Shown here one piece after another: positions 24,350-36,059 of a stretch of DNA of 47,591 nucleotides. A program made the position numbers and the translations under genes. Source of the stretch: Myxococcota bacterium (GTDB lineage Bacteria > Myxococcota_A > UBA9160 > SZUA-336); the NCBI GenBank assembly GCA_035498015.1, contig DATKAO010000032.1, forward strand, positions 1 to 47,591, read 5' to 3'. Position 1 is the stretch's first letter. Every line of letters begins with the position of its first letter. Under the pieces are notes generated by a model. That model made no database searches. It saw only the letters and a list, made by a program, of their open reading frames with translations, and was not told the origin of the DNA.

Positions 24350-24739
24350 ATGGCAGAGAGAATTCCCCGCTGGTTGACCGGCCTCCTGGGCGTCGTGCTC
24401 GCGTTTCCGTTCGCGCTGCGCTGGGTGTTCACGCCCGTTCCGATGAGCGCCGAGTCCGGGATCTCGCTCGGAAGCCCGGCCGCGTTCAGTCACATGCGCG
24501 GAGACACCGGCGGTGCGTTCTTCGCGGTCGGCTTGCTGTTGCTGCTCGGCCTGTGGCGGCGGGAGCCCGGCTATCTCGAGGCGGTGGCGCTGATCATGCT
24601 CGGCATCATCGGCGGCCGACTGCTCGGGATCGCGCTCGACGGCTTCCTGCCACAGATCGGTGTCGCCATGGCGGTCGAGGCGGTGACCGCGGTCGCGGCG
24701 CTCGCCACCGCCCGCCAGATGAGGAGCGTTGCGTCATGA
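24350..24739 (+). CDS. DUF4345-like small membrane protein
   Basis: A 129-residue protein with four predicted helices: about 8-27, then one around GGAFFAVGLLLLLGLW, one around AVALIMLGIIGGRLLGIALDG and one near the C-terminus. The layout and the segment HMRGDTGGAFFAVG resemble DUF4345 proteins. The start is the ATG at 24350; a GTG at 24344 is possible, and neither has a clear Shine-Dalgarno sequence. The stop overlaps the ATG of the SDR gene (ATGA). Function unknown. Confidence 0.68.
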   Translation: MAERIPRWLTGLLGVVLAFPFALRWVFTPVPMSAESGISLGSPAAFSHMRGDTGGAFFAVGLLLLLGLWRREPGYLEAVALIMLGIIGGRLLGIALDGFLPQIGVAMAVEAVTAVAALATARQMRSVAS

Positions 24740-25512
24740 AGCTCGAGAACAAGGTCACCGTGATCACTGGCGCCGCGAGCGGCATCGGCGCGGCCAGCGC
24801 GCGGGCGTTCGCGAAGCGCGGCGCGCGCGTGGCCGTCGTCGACGTGAACGCCGACGGCGCCCGGGCCGTGGCCAAGGAGATCGGCGGTCTCGCGCTCCCG
24901 TGCGACCTCGGGCGCGAGGCCGAGGTGACCGCGATGATCGCGCAGGCCGAGAAGTCGCTCGGACCGATCGACCTCCTGTTCAACAACGCCGGCGTCGCCA
25001 CGGGCGGCGACCCGCTGAAGACGCCGATCTCGGTCTGGGATTCACAGTGGCAGATCAACGTGATGAGCCACGTCTACGCGCTGCGCGCCGTCCTGCCCGG
25101 CATGCTCGCGCGCCGCTCGGGCTATCTCGTCCACACCGCTTCGATGGCGGGCATCCTCACGAGTCAGGGCAACCTGACCTACGCAGTCACCAAGCACGCC
25201 GTGGTGGGGCTCGCCGAGTGGCTCTCGATCACCTACCACGACAAAGGCATCCGCGTGTCGCTCCTGGCTCCGCTCGGCGTGCGCACGCCCATGCTCGGCG
25301 ACGTGGACTCCGCCTTCGCGCGCAATGCGGCCGGGCCGATCAAGGAGCCGGAGGAGGTCGCGGAGATGGTCGTCGAGGCCGTCGACGCCGAGCGCTTCCT
25401 GATCCTCACCGATCCGATCGCGCAGAAGTGGATGAACAACAAGACCAACGACCTCGAGCGCTGGCTCGAGGGCATGCGCAGACTGCAGAAGACGCTCGAG
25501 GCGGGGAGCTGA
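24736..25512 (+). CDS. Short-chain dehydrogenase/reductase
   Basis: A 258-residue classical SDR. The NAD(P) motif TGAASGIG lies at residues 11-18, and Asp36 after the second strand favours NAD(H). NNAG is at about 84-87, the catalytic Ser is in TASMAG, and Tyr and Lys are in YAVTK. The substrate loop contains APLGVRTPML, and the C-terminal tail WMNNKTNDLERWLEGMRRLQ is long and charged. GAGGAG precedes the ATG, which overlaps the upstream membrane-protein stop. Substrate unknown; such SDRs often act on steroids, fatty acyl or other alicyclic alcohols. Confidence 0.9.
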   Translation: MKLENKVTVITGAASGIGAASARAFAKRGARVAVVDVNADGARAVAKEIGGLALPCDLGREAEVTAMIAQAEKSLGPIDLLFNNAGVATGGDPLKTPISVWDSQWQINVMSHVYALRAVLPGMLARRSGYLVHTASMAGILTSQGNLTYAVTKHAVVGLAEWLSITYHDKGIRVSLLAPLGVRTPMLGDVDSAFARNAAGPIKEPEEVAEMVVEAVDAERFLILTDPIAQKWMNNKTNDLERWLEGMRRLQKTLEAGS

Positions 25513-25833
25513 CTACTTCTTCGGCGCGATCTTGCAGCAGTCGCGGTCACTCGGCACGAGCTTCTTCAGCGCGAGCTGAGTTCCCTGCATGCAGAAGCCC
25601 TGCGCCCGCGTGCCGGTCACCTCGACACACTGGTTCGCTTGCGCGGGAGTGCCCGTGAAGCTGTAGCTGATGCCGCGTTCGTCGGTCAGCACCCAGCAGT
25701 TGACCTCGGTTCCCTTCGAGACGCAGCCCGTGACGCGGACCTCGTCGGGACCGGGTGATTGCGCCCGCGCTGCCGGACCGAGGAGAGCGGCCACGAGCAC
25801 GAGCAAGCCGCTCGCTCCACTCCGAAGATTCAT
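25513..25833 (-). CDS. Small secreted Cys-rich protein, DUF5818-like
   Basis: A 106-residue exported protein. Its signal runs to about residue 24 (GLLVLVAALLGPAARAQ). The mature domain is beta-rich: VRVTGCVSKGTEVNCWVLTDERGISYSFTG, then CVEVTGTRAQGFCMQGTQLALKKL, with four Cys probably in two disulfides, and a C-terminal CC pair. The GC-x-K-G strand and repeated V-x-G-T resemble DUF5818, a small OB-like secreted domain, but identity is tentative. It is divergent from the helical periplasmic protein gene, 70 bases away. Stop-to-stop it abuts the SDR gene. Confidence 0.65.
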   Translation of the reverse strand: MNLRSGASGLLVLVAALLGPAARAQSPGPDEVRVTGCVSKGTEVNCWVLTDERGISYSFTGTPAQANQCVEVTGTRAQGFCMQGTQLALKKLVPSDRDCCKIAPKK

Positions 25834-25903
25834 GCCTGAGCTCCTTGTGGGTTCGTCGTTGGTTCATGATAGGGTTCACCAAGCTCGAAAAACGAGGACG
25901 AAC

Positions 25904-26398
25904 ATGACTCAATCGCGTCTCTGGCTGGCGGCAATCCTGTCACTCTCGCTGTCGGGCGCGGCCTTCGCCGCCGACACCACGCAGAGTCAGCAGTCGATCC
26001 TGCTCGAGACCATCCGCGCGAACCGCAAGGCGTTCGTGGCCGTGAACCTGGACCTGAGCGCCGAAGAGGCCAAGGGCTTCTGGCCGATCTACGACAAGTA
26101 CCAGGGCGAGCTGAACCCGATCTCCGACAAGGTGGTCGCGCTGGTCGCGGAGTACACCTCGCACTACGCCGAGCTCAAGGACGAGCGCGCGGTCGAGCTG
26201 ATGAAGGAGTATCTCGCCGCGGAGGCCGAGCGCAACAAGGTGCGCCAGAGCTACATCCCGGAGTTCTCGAAGGTGGTCTCCGGGCGCACCGTGGCCCGCT
26301 TCTACCAGCTCGAGAACAAGATCGACGCGCTGCTGCGCTACGAGCTGGCGGAGAAGATCCCGGTCATCGAGCAGAAGGCCGCGCCGGCGGCGAAGTGA
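25904..26398 (+). CDS. Periplasmic helical protein of unknown function
   Basis: A 164-residue protein with a signal peptide MTQSRLWLAAILSLSLSGAAFAAD. The mature part is almost wholly helical and charged. It includes LSAEEAKGFWPIYDKYQGELNPISDKVVALVAEY, then LMKEYLAAEAERNKVRQSYIPEF and TVARFYQLENKIDALLRYELAEKIPVIE. It resembles small periplasmic CpxP/Spy-like or related 'FWP-x-Y-x-x-Y' helical proteins seen in many proteobacteria. A chaperone-like role is only a guess. GAGGA lies upstream of the ATG. Confidence 0.7.
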   Translation: MTQSRLWLAAILSLSLSGAAFAADTTQSQQSILLETIRANRKAFVAVNLDLSAEEAKGFWPIYDKYQGELNPISDKVVALVAEYTSHYAELKDERAVELMKEYLAAEAERNKVRQSYIPEFSKVVSGRTVARFYQLENKIDALLRYELAEKIPVIEQKAAPAAK

Positions 26399-26399
26399 G

Positions 26400-28379
26400 T
26401 CACAGCCGCCCGGCGGCACCGCGGAACAGCGCGGCGCCTTCGGCCGAGAAGTGCATCGCGGACAGAAAGTCCTCGATGCCGTAGCCGGGGCGCGTGCGGC
26501 GAATCAGCGCGAGCTGCGCGCGCGCCTCGTCGAGCCGGCCCGCCAGCGCGAGACAGTAGGCCGCGATCCCGAAGATGTGCTCGTGCGCGTTCGGCCGCAT
26601 GCTGGCGCGCGTGGCCCACTCCGCGGCCTCTTCCGCGCGGCCCAGGCGCGCGAGCGCCATCGCGCGCGCGCCCAGCATGGCGAAGAGCAGCGGGTCGAAC
26701 GGCGAGAGCAGGCGCGAGTGGTCCGAGAGCTCGATCGCGGCCTTCGCATCGCCCGACTGCGAGTGCACGAAGGCCAGCGCGTAGTGACCGGTCGCGAAGT
26801 TCGGGCTGAGCTCGATCGAGGCCTCGAGCTCGGCGATGGCGTGGCCATGACTCCCGCGCAGCCAGAGCGCGCGGCCCATGGCGCAGTGCGCGGCCGGGTC
26901 GCGGTCGTCGGCCAGCAGGCTCTGGCCGGCGGCGGCGTAGGCGCGCTCGATCTCGGGCGCGCGCTCGGACCAGCCCTGGAAGACGTTCTGGAAGTGCGTG
27001 AACGAGAGCGCGGCGTGCGCGCGCGAGAACGTGGGATCGAGCCGGATCGCGGTCTCGAAGAAGCTGCGCGCGCGGGCGTTGTCGTCGCGGTTGAAGCGGT
27101 ACATGTGCCAGAGGCCGCGGTGGTGCGCCTCCCAGGCGTCGAGTGAGCTGGGGGGGCGCAGGATCGCGCGGTTGCGCTCGGCGCTCTCGATCTCGCTCGC
27201 GACCGATGCGACGATGCGGTTCCCGATCTCGTCGATCACCGCGAAGGCCTCGTCGCCCGCGAGGTCGAACTCCTCGGCCCAGACCACGCGCGCGCTGCGC
27301 GTCTCGCTGAGCTCGGCAGTGACTCGGAAGCGCCGGCCCAGCCGGCGCAGCGAGCCGCTCACCGCGTAGTCCACGTCGAGCATGCGTGCGGCCTCTTCCG
27401 GCGCCACGCGCCGGTCGCGCAGCGCGAAAACCGAGCCTTCGGCAATCACGAACAGGCTGCGCAGCTTGGCGAGCCGCGTGATCACGTCGTGAGTCAGGCC
27501 GTCGGCGGCGCCGCCGGGGCTGCCGTCTTCCGAGAAGGCCAGCACCGCGACCGAGGCGCGGCGTGCGGCGCTCGGCGGCGTCTCCGGCGTGGCTGCGTCC
27601 GCTCGCACCCGCACCCGTGCCGCCCGCCACGCGTCGCGCAGCGGCGCCGGGTCGAAGCCCTCGGCCTCGAAGCGGCGCGCGGTCGCCGCCAGGTGCTCCT
27701 CGGCCTCGCCGGCCCGGCCCTCCTTCACCAGCGCCGCGAGCAGCGCCTCGTGGGCGCGGCGGTCGAACGGCGCCAGCTCGAGCCACTTCTCGAGCTCGGG
27801 GAAGGGGTCGTCGCCGGGCGCGGCGCGCACCAGATGCTCGAGCAGCGCCGTGTGACAGCCGCGGAAGCGCCGGCGCTGCCCGGCGAGCCAGGCGGCGAAC
27901 GCGGGGCTTCCGTCCAGCTCGAGCCCCTCGAGAAACTCACCCTCCACCTGCGCGGCGAGCGCGCGCAGTCGCTCCACCGGCAGTGACTCGAGCCCTTCCT
28001 GCACCGCGTCCGCCACGTCGAGCGCGTCGACCCCGCAGTCCGACAGGTCCAGCCGGATCGCGTCGTCCTCGGCATCCACGCGCCGCCGCCCCGGATCGTC
28101 GACGAGCTTGCGGATCTTCGACAGACACCAGCGCAGCTCCCCGCGCGGGTCGTTGGGCACGTCCCACAACAGGTCGCACAGCTGCCCGCGCGTCTGCGCG
28201 CGGGGCGCGAGCGCCAGGTACGCGAACAGCGCGCGCACCTTGCGCGAGGCCGGCAGCTCGAGCGCAACGCCGCCGCGCGTGATCGCGAACGGTCCGAGCA
28301 GCCGCACTTCGATTTCCACTGGCTTTTCCACGCCGGCTCCCACGCGCGCAACCACGCGCGGGGTCGATGTTTCCTGCAC
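26400..28379 (-). CDS. BTAD/SARP-like transcriptional regulator with TPR domain
   Basis: A 659-residue, multi-domain regulator. Residues about 22-98 form an OmpR-type winged helix (VEIEVRLLGPFAITRGG through RWCLSKIRKLVDD). About 100-250 form the bacterial transcriptional activation domain of TPR-like helices. About 270-395 form an FlgO/TolB-like region (RRASVAVLAFSEDG, then DYAVSGSLRRLGRRFRVTAEL). TPR repeats run to the end. This architecture matches CadC/adenylate-cyclase-like TPR regulators. The GTG at 28379 leaves 20 bases to the divergent methyltransferase start; a GTG at 28319 directly before the winged helix is an alternative. No DNA target site was identified. Confidence 0.82.
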   Translation of the reverse strand: MQETSTPRVVARVGAGVEKPVEIEVRLLGPFAITRGGVALELPASRKVRALFAYLALAPRAQTRGQLCDLLWDVPNDPRGELRWCLSKIRKLVDDPGRRRVDAEDDAIRLDLSDCGVDALDVADAVQEGLESLPVERLRALAAQVEGEFLEGLELDGSPAFAAWLAGQRRRFRGCHTALLEHLVRAAPGDDPFPELEKWLELAPFDRRAHEALLAALVKEGRAGEAEEHLAATARRFEAEGFDPAPLRDAWRAARVRVRADAATPETPPSAARRASVAVLAFSEDGSPGGAADGLTHDVITRLAKLRSLFVIAEGSVFALRDRRVAPEEAARMLDVDYAVSGSLRRLGRRFRVTAELSETRSARVVWAEEFDLAGDEAFAVIDEIGNRIVASVASEIESAERNRAILRPPSSLDAWEAHHRGLWHMYRFNRDDNARARSFFETAIRLDPTFSRAHAALSFTHFQNVFQGWSERAPEIERAYAAAGQSLLADDRDPAAHCAMGRALWLRGSHGHAIAELEASIELSPNFATGHYALAFVHSQSGDAKAAIELSDHSRLLSPFDPLLFAMLGARAMALARLGRAEEAAEWATRASMRPNAHEHIFGIAAYCLALAGRLDEARAQLALIRRTRPGYGIEDFLSAMHFSAEGAALFRGAAGRL

Positions 28380-28385
28380 CTGAAC

Positions 28386-28391
28386 AGGAGG
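28386..28391 (+). promoter_or_regulatory. Ribosome binding site that sets the methyltransferase start
   Basis: AGGAGG lies 8 bases before the ATG at 28400 and argues against the in-frame upstream ATG at 28367. Confidence 0.75.
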
Positions 28392-28399
28392 CTTCGATC

Positions 28400-29254
28400 A
28401 TGGTGACATCCACTTCCCAGGTCGGCCAAGTGCCGGCATCCGCGCCCGCTCCCCTGGACCTCGCGGCCGTGAAGACGCGCCAGCACGGCGCGTGGTCGTC
28501 CGGCGACTACGCGATCGTGGGCACCACGCTGCAGATCGTGGGCGAATCGCTGTGCGAGGCGCTCGACCTGCGTGCGGGCCTGCGCGTGCTCGACGTCGCG
28601 GCCGGCAACGGCAACGCGTCGCTCGCCGCCGCGCGCCGCTTCTGCGAGGTGACTTCGACCGACTACGTACCGGCGCTGCTCGAGCGCGGACGCGAGCGCG
28701 CCGCCGCCGAGCACCTGCCGATCGAGTTCCGCGAAGCCGACGCCGAGGCGCTGCCATTCGCCGACGCCAGCTTCGACGTGGTGCTCTCGACCTTCGGAGT
28801 CATGTTCACGCCCGACCAGGACAAGGCCGCGGCCGAGCTGGCGCGCGTGTGTCGGCCCGGCGGCCAGATCGGGCTCGCGAACTGGACGCCCGAAGGCTTC
28901 ATCGGCCAGCTCTTCAAGACCATCGGCAAGCACGTGCCGCCCCCGGCGGGAGCGAAGTCACCCGCGCTCTGGGGCACGCGCCCCCGGCTCCAGGAGATGT
29001 TCGGCCCGGCGGCGCGCGCGATCGACGCGACCTCGCGCTGGTTCGCGTTCCGCTACCGCTCGCCCGAGCACTTCCTCGACGTGTTCAAGACCTTCTACGG
29101 CCCCACGCTCAAGGCCTTCGCCGCGCTCTCGCCCCAAGGTCAGACGGCGTTGCGCGACGACATCCTGGCCCTGGTGTCGCGCTTCAACCGCGCCGACGAC
29201 GGCACGATGGTGGTGCCGAGCGAGTATCTCGAGGTCGTAGTCCAGCGGAAATGA
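28400..29254 (+). CDS. Class I SAM-dependent methyltransferase
   Basis: A 284-residue methyltransferase of the UbiE/Methyltransf_11 type. Motif I is VLDVAAGNGNASLAAARRF (about 67-85). A strand LPIEFREADAEALPFADASFDVVLSTFGVMF carries the acidic and motif-IV positions, and LARVCRPGGQIGLANW is motif post-IV. The C-terminal part (FRYRSPEHFLDVFKTFYGPTLKAF) would form the substrate lid. AGGAGG precedes the ATG. It is divergent from the BTAD regulator, which may control it. Substrate unknown. Confidence 0.87.
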   Translation: MVTSTSQVGQVPASAPAPLDLAAVKTRQHGAWSSGDYAIVGTTLQIVGESLCEALDLRAGLRVLDVAAGNGNASLAAARRFCEVTSTDYVPALLERGRERAAAEHLPIEFREADAEALPFADASFDVVLSTFGVMFTPDQDKAAAELARVCRPGGQIGLANWTPEGFIGQLFKTIGKHVPPPAGAKSPALWGTRPRLQEMFGPAARAIDATSRWFAFRYRSPEHFLDVFKTFYGPTLKAFAALSPQGQTALRDDILALVSRFNRADDGTMVVPSEYLEVVVQRK

Positions 29255-29348
29255 CGTGCATCCGTGAGCGCGGATCCCGGGTAGGATCGGCCCTGTCTCT
29301 ACCTGGACCTGGAGAAGGAGGCGCAGAGGCTGTTGATGGTCCAGTGAC

Positions 29349-30686
29349 TCAGCGTTCCAGGTGGACCCGCAGCCCGATCACCGACACCGGGCCGCGGTCG
29401 CGGTTGTAGGCCGGGTTCTGGATCAGCTGGTAGTCGAGCCCGAGCGACAGCCAGCTCGCCACGCGGAACGAGTACCAGGTCTCGACGATGCTCTCCGCCC
29501 CGTAGTGCGGGAGGCGGCCGTCGCCGATCAGGATGCCCAGGCCCCCCGCCGCGAAGTAGTCGCGCGCGCCGCCCGAGATGCCGTTCACTACGGCGGCCAG
29601 GCCGAACGTGTCGTCGGGGCGGCCCCAGAGACTCCCGCTGAGTGACAGCCCCGCGGCCGCCGAGCGGTTGATCTCGGTGAACTCGAAGGCCTCCTTGCGC
29701 CCGTCGTCGGAGCTGAGCCGGAGAAACACGCCCAGACCGGCGGTGACTTCCTGCTCCACGTTCAGCGCGATCCCCAGGCGCTCCTGGCGCTGGCGCACCA
29801 GCGCGACGTCGGGCGTGGAGGCGGTCGCGGCGCCGAGCGCCACCGCGTCGCGGTAGCTGGCCATGCGCGCGCGGTTCAGGAAGCCGAGCAGCTTCAGCTC
29901 GCCCGCGTGGCCGAACAGCGTGTGACGCTCTTCGAGCTCGAGCAGGAACTCGACCTGCGAGAAGCCGCGGTCGAGGTGCTTGCTGTTCGGGACCTCGGAC
30001 ATGTCGAACACGCCGCCGCGGAACGTCCACCACGACTGGGTCCACTCCGCCGCCATGCCGTACGTGTAGCCCCAGGCGTCGGCCGCGTAGTCGAACGCGC
30101 CGGAGTCGATGATCGCCCAGTTCAGGAAGTCGGCGTGCGGGTCGTGCGCGTAGCGGTTGGTGTCGAACAGGTCGACCGCGCTGAGCTTGCCGGCGGTGAG
30201 CGTGAGATGGTCTCGAGTGTGAGTCCCGCCGACTTCGTTGGGGCCGGGCGGGACTTCCTCGGCTTCGCCGCCCAGGTCGATCACCTGCCGGAAGAAGGCG
30301 CGGGGCAGCCGGAAGTAGGGCGCGTTCTGCCCGACCTTGTACGCCTCGCCGCTTGGGAAGCCCGCCACGCCGAGTGTGTCGGACAGGCCGAAGCCCTGGT
30401 CGATCTCGGGGTTCGCATACACGGCCGCGCCGCGCCACAGGCGCAGGCCCGCGAACAGCGTCGCATCGACCGTCTCTTTCGCGTGCGTGTCGGGGTCGAG
30501 GCTGTTCGCGCCTTCATAGGGTGAGTGGAACGCCGGCTGGAGCTGGGTCACGTTGGTGAGCTGCGCGTGCAAGCTCCACCACGGCGACTCGGCGGCGTCT
30601 TCGGCGCGGACGGGCAGGGCGCAGGCGAGCGCGAGCATGAGTGGCGCGAATGGCCGCAAGACCTGCGGAGCGTACACTCTCGGCAT
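29349..30686 (-). CDS. OprB-family carbohydrate-selective porin
   Basis: A 445-residue outer-membrane beta-barrel. After a signal (about 1-27, ending LPVRAED) the sequence alternates aromatic-tipped strands. The family C-terminus is clear: SLWGRPDDTFGLAAVVNGISGGARDYFAAGGLGILIGDG, HYGAESIVETWYSFRVASWLSLGLDYQ and NPAYNRDRGPVSVIGLRVHLER. It probably admits sugars or other small solutes. The ATG at 30686 faces the ATG of the divergent lipoprotein gene on the same CATG; a GTG at 30677 and a TTG at 30659 are alternatives that would also keep a signal. Confidence 0.86.
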   Translation of the reverse strand: MPRVYAPQVLRPFAPLMLALACALPVRAEDAAESPWWSLHAQLTNVTQLQPAFHSPYEGANSLDPDTHAKETVDATLFAGLRLWRGAAVYANPEIDQGFGLSDTLGVAGFPSGEAYKVGQNAPYFRLPRAFFRQVIDLGGEAEEVPPGPNEVGGTHTRDHLTLTAGKLSAVDLFDTNRYAHDPHADFLNWAIIDSGAFDYAADAWGYTYGMAAEWTQSWWTFRGGVFDMSEVPNSKHLDRGFSQVEFLLELEERHTLFGHAGELKLLGFLNRARMASYRDAVALGAATASTPDVALVRQRQERLGIALNVEQEVTAGLGVFLRLSSDDGRKEAFEFTEINRSAAAGLSLSGSLWGRPDDTFGLAAVVNGISGGARDYFAAGGLGILIGDGRLPHYGAESIVETWYSFRVASWLSLGLDYQLIQNPAYNRDRGPVSVIGLRVHLER

Positions 30687-31161
30687 GCGCTCCACCCTCT
30701 CGGCGCTCGCGCTCGGCCTCGTGCTCGCGAGCGCAATCTCCTGTGCGGTGCCCTCGCCGGTCGTTCCGCCGCTGCCTGAAGGGCCCGGAACTCCCGCGCC
30801 GCAGCCCGACGCCACCCTGGAGATCTCGGCGAAGTCACTCGCCGCGGGCGTGGGCTACTCGTGGGGCCGCGGCTCGCTCGAGTATCAGGGCAAGACCTAC
30901 GGCGTCACGATGGACGGCTTGTCGATCATCGCGCTGGGCTTCAACTCCGTGACCGCCAAAGGGGGGATCTACCACCTGGCGAGCCTCGACGACTTCGAGG
31001 GCGACTACTGGGCCGTGAAGGGCGGGCGCACGCTCGGTGAAGGCGGAGCGGGCGTCGCCATGACCAACGCGAAGGGCGTCGAGGTCCGGCTCGTTTCCGA
31101 CACGCAGGGAGTCACTCTGACCCTGGGTGAGGGCAAGGTTAAGCTCGCGCTCGTGAAGTGA
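30685..31161 (+). CDS. Lipoprotein of unknown function, 158 residues
   Basis: MRSTLSALALGLVLASAISC is a lipoprotein signal with Cys20. A Pro-rich linker leads into a glycine-rich beta domain: LAAGVGYSWGRGSLEYQGKTYGV, then GLSIIALGFNSVTAKGGIYHLASLDDFEGDYWAV, AMTNAKGVEVRLVSDTQGVTLTLGEGKVKLALVK. The G-x-G-Y-S-W-G-x-G-x-L start resembles EipA/DUF1134-like envelope proteins, but similarity is partial and the call is left open. Its ATG overlaps that of the divergent porin. A VWA protein gene starts 39 bases downstream on the same strand. Confidence 0.72.
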   Translation: MRSTLSALALGLVLASAISCAVPSPVVPPLPEGPGTPAPQPDATLEISAKSLAAGVGYSWGRGSLEYQGKTYGVTMDGLSIIALGFNSVTAKGGIYHLASLDDFEGDYWAVKGGRTLGEGGAGVAMTNAKGVEVRLVSDTQGVTLTLGEGKVKLALVK

Positions 31162-31200
31162 AGGCGCGCGCTTTCGCCGCCGCGGCGATACACTGTCGGC

Positions 31201-32388
31201 ATGCGCTTCACCCCCGGGGCGCTGGCTGCGCCGCTGCTGCTCGTGGCAGCGATCTGCTCCGCGGCCAACGCCGACGCTCCCGCTCCCGCCAACGCCGCGG
31301 GCCCCGAGATCAAGCTCACGCTCGACACCGTCGACGTGGTGCGTCGCCCGTCGGGACAGCCGGGCGTCGGGTTCCTGTCGGGCACCGCGTTCGCCTTCCA
31401 GGGCGAGCTCGAGCTGTTCGACGTGATCTTCGTGCTCGACACGTCGGGCAGCACGGCGGAGCCCTCGGGCCTGGGCGGCCGCTCGAGCTGGATCGCGCAC
31501 CTGCCCGGCATGAGGGTCTCGCGCGCCGACAGCATCCTGGGCGCCGAGGTCGCGTCGGTCGAGTCACTGCTCGACGGCTTCGACCCGCGCACCACGCGCG
31601 TCGGCATCGTGAGCTTCGCCGGCGACGAGAGCCCCTACTCGTCGCACGCCTCGACCGATGCGCCACTCACCTCGGACTACCAGGAGATCCGCGACGCGCT
31701 CGCGGAGCGGATGCTGGTCGCGCCCGAAGGCGGGACCGACCTGGCCGCAGGGCTGCTGCGCGCGGCGATCGAGCTGCTCGGCACGAAGAGCGCCGACAGC
31801 AAGCCGCGCGCGCACGCGACCAAGCACGCCGTGGTGTTGACGGACGGCCTGCCGACCCTGCCCGCGTACCGCGCCGTGCCGGCGGCCCGCCGCGCCGCGC
31901 GCTCGCTCGCGAACCACGACATTCGCGTGCACATCTTCGCGATCGGCTCCGCCGCCGAGGACGAAGGCCGCGAGATCGAGCCCGTGGCCACGGTGACTCA
32001 CGGCGAGTATCACGCCGTGAAGGACGTGAAGAACCTCGCCCCGCTGCTGAAGCAGATCGAGTTCCGCTCGCTCAAGGAGCTGCGCGTCGCGAACAAGACC
32101 ACGGGCGCTCCCGCGCTCGAGCTCAACCGCGACGAGCACGGCGCCTGGTCGGCGCTCGTTCCCTTCATCTCGGGGCCCAACCAGATCGAGGTCATCGCGG
32201 TGGCGAGCGACGGCCGCGAGCAGCGCATCGAGCGCGAGCTCACCTTCGGCAACGTCGCCCTCGACGCCGACCAGAAGGCCAAGCGCGACCGCCTGATGCA
32301 GCTCGAGGTCGAGACCGAGGACAAGGCGAAGGCGCACCAGAAGCCGGGCAAAGAGCTGACCGTGCAGCCAGAGTCGGCGAAACCCTGA
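31201..32388 (+). CDS. Secreted von Willebrand factor A-domain protein
   Basis: A 395-residue protein with a signal peptide (about 1-24, ANADAPAP). A VWA domain spans about 70-290. The MIDAS motif is DVIFVLDTSGST with the following Thr in PEGGTDL and Asp in VVLTDGLPTL. A loop of about 20 residues after the DxSxS (EPSGLGGRSSWIAHLPGMRV) is longer than usual. The C-terminal region (LKELRVANKTTG through ELTFGN) looks like an Ig/beta-sandwich, followed by a Lys- and Glu-rich helical tail. It would bind a divalent metal and a protein ligand in the envelope. Partner unknown. Confidence 0.82.
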   Translation: MRFTPGALAAPLLLVAAICSAANADAPAPANAAGPEIKLTLDTVDVVRRPSGQPGVGFLSGTAFAFQGELELFDVIFVLDTSGSTAEPSGLGGRSSWIAHLPGMRVSRADSILGAEVASVESLLDGFDPRTTRVGIVSFAGDESPYSSHASTDAPLTSDYQEIRDALAERMLVAPEGGTDLAAGLLRAAIELLGTKSADSKPRAHATKHAVVLTDGLPTLPAYRAVPAARRAARSLANHDIRVHIFAIGSAAEDEGREIEPVATVTHGEYHAVKDVKNLAPLLKQIEFRSLKELRVANKTTGAPALELNRDEHGAWSALVPFISGPNQIEVIAVASDGREQRIERELTFGNVALDADQKAKRDRLMQLEVETEDKAKAHQKPGKELTVQPESAKP

Positions 32389-32488
32389 GCCCCAAGGCTC
32401 GAGAGACACGAATCACACGAAGAGCGCCCGGCCGGTGGGGCCCGGGAAGTTCGTGACTCGGAAGGAGCCCCGGGAGTAGGATCCAGGC

Positions 32489-36034
<3,546 letters not shown>

Positions 36035-36059
36035 GTCACGGTCGGCGTATGCTGGCGAC

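Noticed and set aside
29260-29275. Short hairpin (ATCCG/CGGAT) after the methyltransferase gene
   Set aside because: Only five base pairs with a six-base loop and no T-run; too weak to call.
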